Shown piece after piece: positions 44,775 through 55,600 of a stretch of 64,000 bases of DNA (position 1 is its first letter; every line of letters begins with the position of its first letter). The notes under the pieces are model-generated. The model did not search any database. It saw nothing but the letters and a program-made list of their open reading frames with translations, and had not been told where the DNA came from. Position numbers and translations under genes: made by a program. The DNA is taken from contig CM075736.1 in assembly GCA_037974335.1 (NCBI GenBank), positions 601,684 through 665,683 of the forward strand, written 5' to 3'. Origin of the DNA: Prionace glauca. Lineage: Eukaryota > Chordata > Chondrichthyes > Carcharhiniformes > Carcharhinidae.

Positions 44775-44870
44775 TCAGGATTCATCTGAAGAAGAAGCGA
44801 CACAAAGCTTATGCTACCAAATAATCCTGTTGGACTTTAACCTGGTGTTGTGAAACGTCTTACTAGGATC
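44775..44870. repeat. Half of a palindromic dispersed element
   Basis: 'ctgttggactttaacctggt' 'gttgtgaaacgtcttact' matches the right arm of the copies at 14139 and 50011. The left arm is missing. It lies in the last intron of the minus-strand receptor gene. Confidence 0.7.
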
Positions 44871-44977
44871 ATTCCCAGCAGGCTACATCCCCCTGTGGAG
44901 AGAATCCCCTCAGAATACTTGGCCTACTGGGATATACTTCCAAAACCAGAATTAACAACGTGACCAATAAAACTCAC

Positions 44978-45074
44978 CAATTTAACACAGTTCGCATTAA
45001 GATAGCCACGATTACACCAAGAAAACAAATAAAAAAAAGAATTCCAATGATTTCACCAACAGAAAGTCCAGGAC
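44978..45074 (-). CDS. Transmembrane exon of the minus-strand receptor gene
   Basis: The acceptor 'tctctag' precedes 45074 and the donor GTGAGT follows 44978. Phases are 1 in, 2 out, as in the + strand paralogue. It encodes 'PGLSVGEIIGILFFICFLGV' then 'IVAILMRTVLN', a hydrophobic span with a basic residue at the cytoplasmic edge. The preceding intron (45075-45340) is recognisably the inverse of 2930-3187. The frame is intact with good splice sites, so it could be functional. Confidence 0.8.
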
Positions 45075-45782
45075 CTAGAGACAGAATGAAACCATTAACA
45101 GACTCACAAAACTAACAGCAGAGACCTTCAGCACCGAGTGTTTCAGAACCATCCCCAGTACAAAAAGATCCCTGGTTAATTCTAGTCCTGGAGGGATGAG
45201 GGAGGTTAGATATCAGTAATCTCACACACACCAGGCCACCCCACAACTCCTTGCACACTCACACAGCCCCACAACGTGATCAATACATGCTTTCCGATAG
45301 AGGTAACTGGACATTGAGCAGCAGCAGCCCCCTTCAGTTACACAAAACGGTTGGCTGAAATAGAATGAATTTTGAAATAATTTGCTGATTGGAAAGGCCA
45401 CAGGATTTTGGAGGTGTTGGTTTACACTCTCCACTGACTTCACCCAGTGTTATCACCAATCCTATCAGTTTCCCAACAGGTGGGTTTGAGTAAAATTGTA
45501 CTGAAACTTTCCACACAGAATTCCAGAAACCCTAATGCTAGTGGGAAACAGGAATCCTCAGTTCTGTATCTGAGGAACATGAGACTCAAACAGAAATAAC
45601 AATTCCCGGTAGTTTAAGGGCCAGTTACAAGTAACAGTGACTCACACCACTCACTCTCACAATCATTCTTTGGTAAAATAATATACAGCATTTCAAACCT
45701 TCCAATGTTACACACTGTCTATCCGGCATGTAATGAGTTGTAAGAGCTGAAAACACATGCAGTAGTTTAGAAACAGATTTAC

Positions 45783-45821
45783 CTGGTTCAGGTGTGTTTG
45801 GTCCAGGTGTAGGAGGTCGCT
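45783..45821 (-). CDS. Proline-rich stalk exon of the minus-strand receptor gene
   Basis: A 39-bp exon with acceptor 'ttttctttag' and donor 'CAG|GTAAAT'. It is phase 1 at both ends, so it joins cleanly to the transmembrane exon. It encodes 'RPPTPGPNTPEP', a typical membrane-proximal stalk. The + strand equivalent is not visible. Confidence 0.62.
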
Positions 45822-46232
45822 CTAAAGAAAACATCATGTGTTTAGTATTGTGAGCGACACAAACTGCAGAAATGATCAAAGACTTTCGAAAAACATCCAG
45901 GGAGGAATGAGACTTGACTCAAACTGATCAGGAAGGATCAAGAACAGGGTCAGCAGAGTGAAAAGTCCAACGGGATTGCATTAACTGTGATGGGTAGAAT
46001 GGAAGTTTTCCAGAGTTCCCCCGAGCAGGATCATTCCCAGACCACCACCACCAACCCCCTCCCCTCCCCCCACCACCACCGTTGGAGAGAATACTGGAAT
46101 ACACCTTCAAAGTATGTGCACTGGCTCTTGTAAAGGCTGCCCAAGAAGTGCTGTAGACCCCACCTCCTGCACCCCGACATCTGGAGACAGATGGAGCACA
46201 TTTCTGGAGAGTGAGTGCAGCTTGGTGGCACT

Positions 46233-47505
46233 GTTAAGAACATAAGAACATAAGAACATAAGAAATAGGAGCAGGAGTAGGCCATCTGGCCCTTCGAGCC
46301 TGCCCCGCCATTCAATAAGATCATGGCTGATCTGTCGTGACTCAGCTCCACCTTCCCGCCCTCTCCCCATAACCCTTAATCCCTTCTCTTATCAAAAACC
46401 CATCAACCCGTTTCTTAAAAATATTTAGCGAGGCAGCCTCCACCACTTCAACGGGCAGAGAATTCCAGAGATTCACCACCCTTTGAGTGAAGAAGTTCCT
46501 CCTCAACTCTGTTCTAAACCGCCCCCCCTTTATCTTGAGGCTGTGCCCCCTAGTCCTACTGTCTTTTTTGAGCGGGAACAGTCTCTCCACCTCTATCCTA
46601 TCCATCCCATTCATCATCTTATACGTCTCAATGAGATCTCCCCTCATTCTTCTAAACTTTAACGAGTACAAGCCTAGTTTATTCAGCCTCTCCTCATAGC
46701 TCAATCCCCTCAACTCCGGTATCAGCCGAGTAAACCTCCTCTGCACTCCCTCCAGGGCCAAAACATCCTTGCGCAGGTGTGGCGCCCAAAACTGCACACA
46801 GTACTCCAGCTGCGGCCTCACCAATGCCCTATACAGCTGCAGCAAGACCTCCCTACTTTTATATTCAATCCCCTTCGCTATGAAGGCCAGCATCCCATTC
46901 GCCTTCCTGACCACCTGCTGCACCTGCAAGCTGGGTTTTTGCGACTCATGCACAAGGACCCCGAGGTCCCTCTGCACCGTCGCCTGCTGCAGTTTTTCGC
47001 CCCGTAAGTAATAGTCCTTCCTACCATTCCTCCTACCAAAGTGGACCACCTCACACTTGCCAACATTAAATTCCATTTGCCATTTCCTGGCCCATTCGCC
47101 CAGCCTATCTAGATCCTTCTGCAGACTCTCCACACCCTCCGCACAATTTGCCTTTCCCCCAATCTTGGTGTCATCAGCAAATTTCGACACCCTGCACTCG
47201 GTTCCCTCCTCCAGATCATCTATATAAATGGTAAATAGCTGAGGCCCCAGCACCGACCCCTGGGGCACCCCACTAGTCACCATCCGCCAATCCGAATAGC
47301 ATCCATTGACCCCCACTCTCTGCCTCCTATTTGACAACCAATCCTCTATCCACGCTAACACCCTACCCCCAACTCCATGTCCCCTGACCTTCTGCAATAA
47401 CCTCTTGTGAGGTACCTTGTCAAACGCCTTCTGAAAATCCAGAAAGACCACATCCACCGGCTCTCCTCCATCCACTGCCCTAGACACATCCTCATAGATA
47501 ACTCC
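46233..47505 (-). mobile_element. CR1-A LINE, best-preserved RT
   Basis: The minus-strand frame 46342-47497 is open without interruption: '[20 protein letters not shown]' (first catalytic Asp), '[20 protein letters not shown]', '[20 protein letters not shown]' (catalytic Asp pair), then the CR1 C-terminus to 'GYGERAGRWS'. The endonuclease and ORF1 are absent by 5' truncation, so it is dead but young. Three TTCTTATG-type tail repeats. It is almost identical to 52243-53188 in inverse orientation. Intronic in the receptor gene. Confidence 0.93.
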
Positions 47506-47579
47506 ATCCATCACCCAGCTTGATAGTTCTATCCTCAGGGCTCAGCCAGCTCTGTCAATGGGTTATTACCGAGACACCC

Positions 47580-47825
47580 TTAGTGATGACCAGTGAATTC
47601 TCCCTCAGCTGAGAGAGGGCAGTCAGTGATAATCAGCAGGAGGTTTCCAGGCTCATGTTTGACCTGAAATTGTGAAACTTCATGGAGTTCAGAGTCAATG
47701 TTGAGGATTCCCAGAGCCACTCCCTCCCGACTGTATATCAGTGTCCCCACCTCTGGTGGGTCTGTGCTCAGTGGGACAGGACATACCCAGGGATGGTTTA
47801 AAGGAGTCCGAGATGTAGGGTTGAT
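47580..47825 (-). pseudogene. Ig-like (V-type) exon relic of the minus-strand receptor gene
   Basis: An 81-residue open frame bounded by stops. Residues 'VCPVPLSTDPPEVGTLIYSR' and 'KHEPGNLLLIITDCPLSAEG' plus E-F-T-G resemble a V-set domain from the B-strand Cys to the F strand. The expected final Cys of the D-x-G-x-Y-x-C motif reads Gly, and the core Trp is not evident. No matching acceptor or donor is clear (a phase-1 acceptor 'gagcacag' near 47773 is possible). Most likely a decayed exon; a chance frame cannot be excluded. Confidence 0.35.
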
Positions 47826-47829
47826 TCAC

Positions 47830-50010
47830 ACAGCTCTCCCAACTTGGAGATACTAAAAATTCTGGCCCAGGTTTCCTTCCCTAAAGGGACAATAGTGAAC
47901 CAGTTGTAATTTGAACTCATTTTCTGAATTATTCATCCAGGCCTCTGCATGACTGTTGCACAATAAAATCAGAAATCAGCAGAAACGAAACCTCTCATCT
48001 GTTAGAGAGATGGACAAGATCAGTTTGCTCCCAGTGTAACCCTGCACATCAGGATATTATTTGTCAACCCCCCTTAGGAGAAAAGAAAATCACAGACTGG
48101 GGGGGTGGGCAGGAACGTGGAAAGGTTGGACAGGTTGGGGGGATAGTGACCGACAAATACACTTATGGGGTGAGGCAGCACCATGGTCTGAATATGGATT
48201 CTCACCTCTCATTAACCTGATCCTGTCCACAATACGGCCAAACTCGTCCTCCTCCCAATACCCAAAACCCAATTCCCAGCTATTTGGTCACTGGACACCC
48301 GGTGCTCAAGACTCTATTCAAGTCCCATTGGGTCTCGGTCACTGAATGTTACTTCGTGTCCAGATCTGATTATTCACATCACACAGGTTAATCTGAAGAC
48401 ATTAATTGCCTCTCCCCAATTACACTTCCTTCCCAAAAAACTTCCACTTTATGGGTAACGTTTGTGAAATTTCATTACATAACATAATTACATGAAATGT
48501 GACATCACAAACTGCAACAAGGGTCAGTTTTATCTATACAGCATGTCCCATTCTATAGTTGAAATTAAAGGTTATTGTCCAAACTATGTGAAAGGCCTTT
48601 CCTTAAAGTGGCTTGTTAGATCAGATTGCATATGTGTCACATCTTTTCAATCATGAGTGGTTCACTTTCAAAATAACGGGTGGGATTCTCCCAAAAAATT
48701 CTAAATGCCAAATCTGCTTAAAAACTGGAATAAATCCCACAGGTTTTCTCAGTGGGATTTTCAGAAGGAATCTCCCACACTGTATCTGAGTGCCTCAGTG
48801 TAAATCAAGCTAAAAATAATCAGAAGGCAGATCCTATTTCCACCCTTCCTCCTCCACTTCCCCACTCTTCCCAAATTGCTGGCCTCCCGGACATGTCGGG
48901 CCAAAGATCTGTTTTTGAATCAACCAATTTGTTTACAACACTCCAAATCAACTTGAACTTTTCCAGTCAAGATCAACCAATGAGCTGGAAATTTCTTTGA
49001 GCAACATGGAGTGGCAGTTCCATGGTTTGTCCACTCAACTCTACCTCGATGATGATGGAATCTCTCAAAGATGCAACTTCTTTAGTAGAAGTTCTCAAGA
49101 TCATGGGGCCAATTCTCTTGTGCTGTTCGGGAGACATCAACCGGGGCCATTTCGCAAACTTCTCGCTGGGCACCCAGGCCTCCGAGATTACATTTTTTGA
49201 CATAACAGCTCTGTGCCAGAAATCAGCGTGGTGCTGATTATCACATGAAAATGGAGATTAGCTGGCCTGGGACTGAATTCTCCAGGCACGCTAGCATCTC
49301 TTCACGTTCCCCCCTCCCCCCTTTGCAAGAGTGGTTCCCCCCAGTGGGGTTTACTGCTGATCCCTACTAACAGGACACAGGTGGCCCAACCATGCTGTAG
49401 GGAAGAGAGGCTATTGAGACCCCTGGGAGGTCAGAGGTAAGCAGGCTGGCACTGCCCACAGGGAGCAGTAGGGAGGGCAATCAGTGGGGGGGCGGAGGGC
49501 AGGAAACGACCCACTGCCACTCTGCCAGAGGATGGGGGGGGGTTGCATGGCTGGCCAACGTTTGGGCTAACTAATAATCTGGAGACTGGCAGTACAAGCT
49601 ACCGTGCGTGTATCAAATCAACAGCTCAGTGGGCTGCTCATCACCATGATGCTGGCCTCTCCAGCAGAAATAGGCCCCACCACAGATTTCCAGAGTGAAT
49701 TATGCTTGGGCACTCTGCAGCGCACATTCATTCTAGAAATCTCACTAAAAAAAGGGCAGGATCTACTCCCATTTTTCCACACATTGGGAACTAAGGATTT
49801 TGTTTGGCAGAATCCCAATACATATCTGCTGGCTACAATGGAAGATGCTCAATTTCTGTTTGTAAGTGCTTTCAGCAATTACAATTACGGTACTGCCTGT
49901 ACCGATCTCCATTTTGATAGGCTGTCCACTTAATTTAGGAAGTAGCCAGAACCTACGTGATAATACGTTCAACTTCATCAGCCTTCTGAACTGTGCCTTC
50001 ATTATTTTTG
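47830..50010. other. No recognised gene
   Basis: Mixed unique sequence, presumably intron. 49260-49560 is GC-rich with poly-G runs. Open frames are short and without domain signatures. Confidence 0.4.
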
Positions 50011-50190
50011 GTGTGGAGATGCCAGAGTTGGACTGGGGTGAGCACAATAAGAAGCCTCAAAGCCAGGTTAAAGTCCAACAGGTTTATTTGGAATCATGAG
50101 CTTTTGGAGCGCTGATGAAGGAGCGGTGCTCTGAAAGCTTGTGATTCCAAATAAACCTGTTGGACTTTAACCTGATGTTGTGAGGCTTCA
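50011..50190. repeat. Palindromic dispersed element
   Basis: The left arm 'gtgtggagatgccagagttg' to 'taaagtccaacaggtttat' is mirrored by 'ataaacctgttggacttta'. A second inner palindrome flanks 'ggagcgctgatgaaggagc'. Direct repeats 'cttcattatttt' at 49997-50008 and 50186-50197 may be a target duplication. Confidence 0.8.
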
Positions 50191-50225
50191 TTATTTTCGT
50201 CATTCTTCGCTACCATGTTATTATT

Positions 50226-50555
50226 ATTCAGGGGAGGTAGCGACCTAGTAATCTTGTCTCTGGACTAGTACTCCGGAGACCCAGGGTAATGTTCTGGGGA
50301 CCCTGGTTCGAATCTCACCACGGCAGTTGAAATTTGAATTTAATAAAAAAATTTCTGGAATTAAGAATTTACTAATGACCATGAAACCATTGTCGATTGC
50401 CGGGAAAACCCATCTGGTTCACTATGTCTTTTAGGGACGGAAATCTGCAGTCCTTTCCTAGACTGGCCTACATGTAACTCCAGAGCCACAACAATGTGGT
50501 TGACACTTTAAATGCCTTCAGGGATGCCCACATTCCATGAATGAATAAAAAACAT
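50226..50555 (+). mobile_element. HE1-like SINE
   Basis: Head 'ggtagcgacctagtaatctt', box B 'ggttcgaatctcacc', core 'accatgaaaccattgtcgat' and 3' end 'cccacattccatgaatgaat' with A-rich tail. Better preserved than the copy at 17820; the distal LINE-like stretch is partly deleted. Confidence 0.8.
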
Positions 50556-50700
50556 TTAATTTGTTTATTTTTCTTTTTAAACGTACCCTGGTTCTTCTTC
50601 TGAACATTATTTTTAGGGAAAACATGTCTTCTCTAGCAAGCTCTTGCAACATGACCCATCTTGCCACAATTCTTGAATCGACTATTTTTGCTCCAACACC

Positions 50701-51445
50701 TAAGAACATAAGAAATAGGAGCAGGAGTAGGCCATCTGGCCCTTCGAGCCTGCCCCGCCATTCAATAAGATCATGGCTGATCTGTCGTGACTCAGCTCCA
50801 CCTTCCTGCCCTCTCCCCATAACCCTTAATCCCTTCTCTTATCAAAAACCCATCAACCCGTTTCTTAAAAATATTTAGCGAGGCAGCCTCCACCACTTCA
50901 ACGGGCAGAGAATTCCAGAGATTCACCACCCTTTGAGTGAACAAGTTCCTCCTCAACTCTGTTCTAAACCGCCCCCCCTTTATCTTGAGGCTGTGCCCCC
51001 TAGTCCTACTGTCTTTTTTGAGCGGGAAGAGTCTCTCCACCTCTATCCTATCCATCCCATTCATCATCTTATACGTCTCAATGAGATCTCCCCTCATTCT
51101 TCTAAACTCTAACGAGTACAAGCCTAGTTTATTCAGCCTCTCCTCATAGCTCAATCCCCTCAACTCCGGTATCAGCCGAGTAAACCTCCTCTGCACTCCC
51201 TCCAGGGCCAAAATATCCTTGCGCCGGTGCGGCGCCCAAAACTGCACACAGTACTCCAGCTGCGGCCTCACCAATGCCCTATACAGCTGCAGCAAGACCT
51301 CCCTACTTTTATATTCAATCCCCCTCGCTATGAAGGCCAGCATCCCATTCGCCTTCCTGACCACCTGCAAGCTGGGTTTTTGCGTCTCATGCACAAGGAC
51401 CCCGAGGTCCCTCTGCACCGTCGCCTGCTGCAGTTTTTCGACACC
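50701..51445 (-). mobile_element. CR1-A LINE 3' part
   Basis: The minus-strand frame is open from '[20 protein letters not shown]' to 'GYGERAGRWS'. A 9-bp deletion removes three residues at 'SLQ-VVRKANG'. It is 5'-truncated at the junction with the Ty3/Gypsy gag relic. Confidence 0.9.
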
Positions 51446-51449
51446 TAGC

Positions 51450-51720
51450 TTGTGAATGGCCCATTTTTGCACATTGATGACACGCCTGCTTCTGGATAGA
51501 CTTTCTTCGGGTGGCGCTCATCACCTGGGCTCTCATGCCTGCTCCAAACTGTGAAGTACCCTTTGCTGCAAGTTCTATCAAGATGGCAATTTCTTATGCT
51601 GTGTTCAGTGAGCAATCTCTGCTGGGTAGCCTCATTTCTCTACTCACAAACCAAACAATCTCAAAAGATGTCATCCAGAGATTCACCAAACCCATAATAT
51701 TCTGTGAGACATTTTAATGT
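51450..51720 (-). mobile_element. Ty3/Gypsy gag fossil with zinc knuckle
   Basis: The minus-strand frame has 'CHQCAKMGHSQARC', a perfect C-x2-C-x4-H-x4-C knuckle, preceded by 'LAAKGTSQFG', typical of vertebrate Gypsy gag near its end. Broken and partial; its pol is not adjacent. Confidence 0.65.
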
Positions 51721-51892
51721 ACTTTTCTTACAGAGCTTCCTTTGATGTTAAGCTAAATTGGTGTATTTTTAAATTGAGCTGTTAATAGTTACAACTAGCC
51801 CTCAATTTCAATATAACGCACGGACTCTACTTCATACCTGTAGAGTTTCAGGCTAGCCCTGTGGTTTTCGTTGTAACTGTATGCATGTCAAA

Positions 51893-52242
51893 TGGGCAGC
51901 ATGGTCGCACAGTGCCTGGTGCTGCTGTATCACAGTGCCTGGTGCTGCTGTATCACAGTGCCTGGTGCTGCTGTATCACAGTGCCTGGTGCTGCTGTATC
52001 ACAGTGCCAGAGACCTGGGTTCAGCTCTGATTCGGGTCATAGTCTGTGTGGAATTTGCACATTCTCCATGTCTGAGTGGGTTTCCACCGGTCGCTCCAGT
52101 TTCCTCCCACAGTCCAAAGATGTTGATTGGCCATGTTAAATTGTCCCTTAGTGTCAGGGGGATTAGCAGGATAAGCATGTGGGGTTATGGGGATAGGGCC
52201 TGGGTGGGATTGCTGTTGGTGCAGGCTCGACGGGCCAAATAG
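51893..52242 (+). mobile_element. tSINE with fourfold repeat in its head
   Basis: Starts 'gggcagcatggtcgcacagt'. A 23-bp unit ('cagtgcctggtgctgctgta' plus 'tca') is present four times between boxes A and B; box B is degraded ('gggttcagctctga'). The body and tail are normal ('gcaggctcgacgggcc') and are cut by the CR1-A copy at 52243. Confidence 0.85.
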
Positions 52243-53188
52243 TGCAGGGTGTCGAAATTTGCTGATGACACCAAGATTGGGGGAAAGGCAAATTGTGCGG
52301 AGGGTGTGGAGAGTCTGCAGAAGGATCTAGATAGGCTGGGCGAATGGGCCAGGAAATGGCAAATGGAATTTAATGTTGGCAAGTGTGAGGTGGTCCACTT
52401 TGGTAGGAGGAATGGTAGGAAGGACTATTACTTACGGGGCGAAAAACTGCAGCAGGCGACGGTGCAGAGGGACCTCGGGGTCCTTGTGCATGAGTCGCAA
52501 AAACCCAGCTTGCAGGTGCAGCAGGTGGTCAGGAAGGCGAATGGGATGCTGGCCTTCATAGCGAAGGGGATTGAATATAAAAGTAGGGAGGTCTTGCTGC
52601 AGCTGTATAGGGCATTGGTGAGGCCGCAGCTGGAGTACTGTGTGCAGTTTTGGGCGCCGCACCTGCGCAAGGATGTTTTGGCCCTGGAGGGAGTGCAGAG
52701 GAGGTTTACTCGGCTGATACCGGAGTTGAGGGGATTGAGCTATGAGGAGAGGCTGAATAAACTAGGCTTGTACTCGTTAGAGTTTAGAAGAATGAGGGGA
52801 GATCTCATTGAGACGTATAAGATGATGAATGGGATGGATAGGATAGAGGTGGAGAGACTGTTCCCGCTCAAAAAAGACAGTAGGACTAGGGGGCACAGCC
52901 TCAAGATAAAGGGGGGGCGGTTTAGAACAGAGTTGAGGAGGAACTTCTTCACTCAAAGGGTGGTGAATCTCTGGAATTCTCTGCCCGTTGAAGTGGTGGA
53001 GGCTGCCTCGCTAAATATTTTTAAGAAACGGGTTGATGGGTTTTTGATAAGAGAAGGGATTAAGGGTTATGGGGAGAGGGCGGGAAGGTGGAGCTGAGTC
53101 ACGACAGATCAGCCATGATCTTATTGAATGGCGGGGCAGGCTCGAAGGGCCAGATGGCCTACTCCTGCTCCTATTTCTTATGTTCTTA
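52243..53188 (+). mobile_element. CR1-A LINE, long open frame
   Basis: The + strand frame 52249-53097 (282 codons) is uninterrupted from '[20 protein letters not shown]' to 'GYGERAGRWS'. Shares the rare variants '[11 protein letters not shown]' and 'KDVLALEGV' with 46233-47505. Tail of one to two TTCTTATG units. Confidence 0.92.
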
Positions 53189-53749
53189 AATAGCCCTCCT
53201 CCTGTTCTGTAAGGAATCTATTATTCTAAGAATACCACAGCCAGAAATGCTTGGATTGTTTTGGATCCTCTATTATTTCCTTGGTAGGGAACTTTCTTTT
53301 CTCTTAGTACCTTACTGGACATTGGACCCAGTCCCAGACCTGCTGCTGAGTTTTCCCTGAAACCTCAAAGTTTGAAATCCCATGGTAAGTGCAGCCTCAA
53401 TGTTTTACCTTGAACATTTTAAATCTGTATTGGTTATCAGTTTTTTTTAAATCTTGTTACGTTTGCTGCTTAGATGTTGATAAAAAGAATGAGCTGCTAT
53501 GCGTAGGTTTTGTGGAAAACAACAGGTAGGTTTATTTAGAGCTGTTCAGTGTACAAGGGGCCTAAGTGTACAATCTGGACTAAGGTAAAGTGTGGGAATT
53601 TCCCGATGATGTCACGCAGTGACCGTGTGATCTTTCTCTTACAGAATCAACACGACTCAAATCTACAACAGCACCTTAAAGCAAAATTATTCCTGATCCC
53701 CCCCACCCTATGATCAGTGCTGAAATGTTTCAACAGTCTTAGCTCTTAC
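53189..53749. other. No recognised gene
   Basis: Presumed intron of the minus-strand receptor gene; no repeat or frame identified. Confidence 0.4.
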
Positions 53750-53819
53750 CTGAAACATCAGCAACAACACTCAGCAGCGGCAGCAGCGGCAGCAGGAATA
53801 CTTTGTGGAAGTTGAGTCC
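53750..53819 (-). CDS. Leader (signal-peptide) exon of the minus-strand receptor gene, candidate 1
   Basis: The acceptor 'ttttcttgttgcag' precedes 53819 and the donor CAG|GTAAG follows 53750. The exon enters in phase 0 and leaves in phase 1, the phase required by the V and stalk exons. It encodes 'GLNFHKVFLLPLLPLLSVVA' then D-V-S, a Leu-rich signal-peptide core with a likely cleavage after 'VVA'. An upstream exon would have to supply the Met; alternatively a Met at 53883 reads through the acceptor in frame. Confidence 0.55.
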
Positions 53820-54112
53820 CTGCAACAAGAAAATACAGTGACCCCCTTTACAACAGGTTCTTCTTGCTGCCTCTTCCATTGCTTCATTAGCCTCCCCAGG
53901 TACAGTCTCTCCCGTGGATGATGGGGTCAAAAGCACAGACACAGCAGCCTGTCACCAGTGAGAGGACCGGACCGGACCGGACAGACTCCAGTGTCCGAAT
54001 GAGACACTCCTGTCCCTGGGAACAAACTCAACAGTGAAATGGGAAGGAAGGGCCAGGAGCACCTCACTGGAGACCAAGTCCCTCAGCATGGGCACTGTCC
54101 ACCCACCCAGTT

Positions 54113-55420
54113 CTTTCCCCCCTTTTCCCCCCCCCGACTCTCTTTTTCTGTCCTCCCCCCCCCGGGCTCTTTTTTTTTCTCCTTTTCCCCCCCCCCCGGG
54201 CTCTTTTTTTTTCTCCTTTTTCCCCCCCCCGGGGCTCTTTTTTTTCTCCTTTCCCCCCCCCCCGGGGCTCTTTTTTATCTCCTTTTCCCCCCCCCCGGGG
54301 CTTTTTTTTTTTCTCCTTCCCCCCCCCCCGGGGCTCTTTTTTTTCTCCTTTTCCCCCCCCCCGGGGCTCTTTTTTTTTCTCCTTTCCCCCCCCGGCTCTT
54401 TTTTTTCTCCTTGTCCCCCCCCCCGGGGCTCTTTTTTTTTCTCCTTTCCCCCCCCCCGGGGCTCTTTTTTTTCTCCTTGTCCCCCCCCCCGGGGCTCTTT
54501 TTTTTTCTCCTTTCCCCCCCCCCGGCTTTTTTTTTCTCCTTTTTCCCCCCCCCCCCGGGCTCTTTTTTTCTCCTTTCCCCCCCCCGGGGCTCTTTTTTTT
54601 TCTCCTTTCCCCCCCCCCCCCGGGGCTCTTTTTTTTCTCCTTTCCCCCCCCCCCGGGGCTCTTTTTTTTCTCCTTTCCCCCCCCCCGGGGCTCTTTTTTT
54701 TCTCCTTTCCCCCCCCCCCGGGGCTCTTTTTTTTTCTCCTTTCCCCCCCCCCCGGGGCTCTTTTTTTCTCCTTTCCCCCCCCCCCCGGGGCTCTTTTTTT
54801 TCTCCTTTTTCCCCCCCCCGGGGCTCTTTTTTTTCTCCTTTCCCCCCCCCGGGGCTCTTTTTTTTCTCCTTTCCCCCCCCCGGGGCTCTTTTTTTTCTCC
54901 TTTCCCCCCCCCCCGGGGCTCTTTTTTTACTCCTTCCCCCCCCCCGGGGCTCTTTTTTTTTCTCCCCCCCCCCCCCCCCGGGCTCTTTTTTTTTCTCCCC
55001 CCCCCCCCCCCGGGCTCTTTTTTTTCTCCTTTCCCCCCCCCCCCGGGCTCTTTTTTTTCTCCTTCCCCCCCCCCCCCGGGGCTCTTTTCCCCACCCCCCC
55101 CCCATTGCTGTCCCTCTAGACCCTGCTGACAGTCCCTGCAGCTCCTTTCCATCCATTCCCCCGGATAAGGAGCTGAATGGGGGTGAGGATGGAGGAAAGT
55201 TTCCCCCAGATCCCCCCCTTTCCCCCCCCGGCTCTTTTTTTTTCTCCTTCCCCCCCCCCGGGGCTCTTTTTTTTCTCCTTTTCCCCCCCCCCGGGGCTCT
55301 TTTTTTTCTCCTTTTTCCCCCCCCCGGGGCTCTTTTTTTTTCTCCTTTCCCCCCCCCCCGGGGCTCTTATTTTCCTCCTTCCCCCCCCACCCCCCCCGGG
55401 GCTCTTTTCCCCACCCCCCC
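54113..55420. repeat. Poly-C/poly-T minisatellite
   Basis: About 30 units of 32-42 bp, each a C run of 7-15, then GGGGCTC, a T run of 7-10 and CTCCTT. The - strand is almost purely purine over much of each unit. The array is interrupted at 55090-55215, and that interruption is repeated at 55410-55560 (see separate entry). Long Pro/Phe/Ser and Gly/Lys frames on both strands are artefacts. It lies in the intron between the two candidate leader exons. Confidence 0.95.
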
Positions 55421-55600
55421 CCATTGCTGTCCCTCTAGACCCTACTGACAGTCCCTGCAGCTCCTTTCCATCCATTCCCCCGGATAAGGAGCTGAATGGG
55501 GGTGAGGATGGAGGAAAGTTTCCCCCAGATCCCCCCCTTTCCCCCCCGGCTCTGAGACACTGACAGTACCTGCAGCTCCTTTCCATCCATTCCCCACACA
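55092..55600. repeat. Direct duplication flanking the second poly-C block
   Basis: 'gctgtccctctagaccct' to 'ggaggaaagtttcccccaga' occurs at 55106-55205 and again at 55424-55525. The sub-block 'cagtccctgcagctcctttc' occurs at about 55129, 55448 and (variant) 55564. A segmental duplication of array plus flank. Confidence 0.85.

Noticed and set aside
46487-47011. Cys/Ser-rich plus-strand frames seen at every CR1-A copy
   Set aside because: Antisense shadows of the CR1-A reading frame; they recur at each copy because the LINE does.
49604-49933. 109-codon frame
   Set aside because: No domain, no codon or splice support, in a repeat-poor non-coding stretch.
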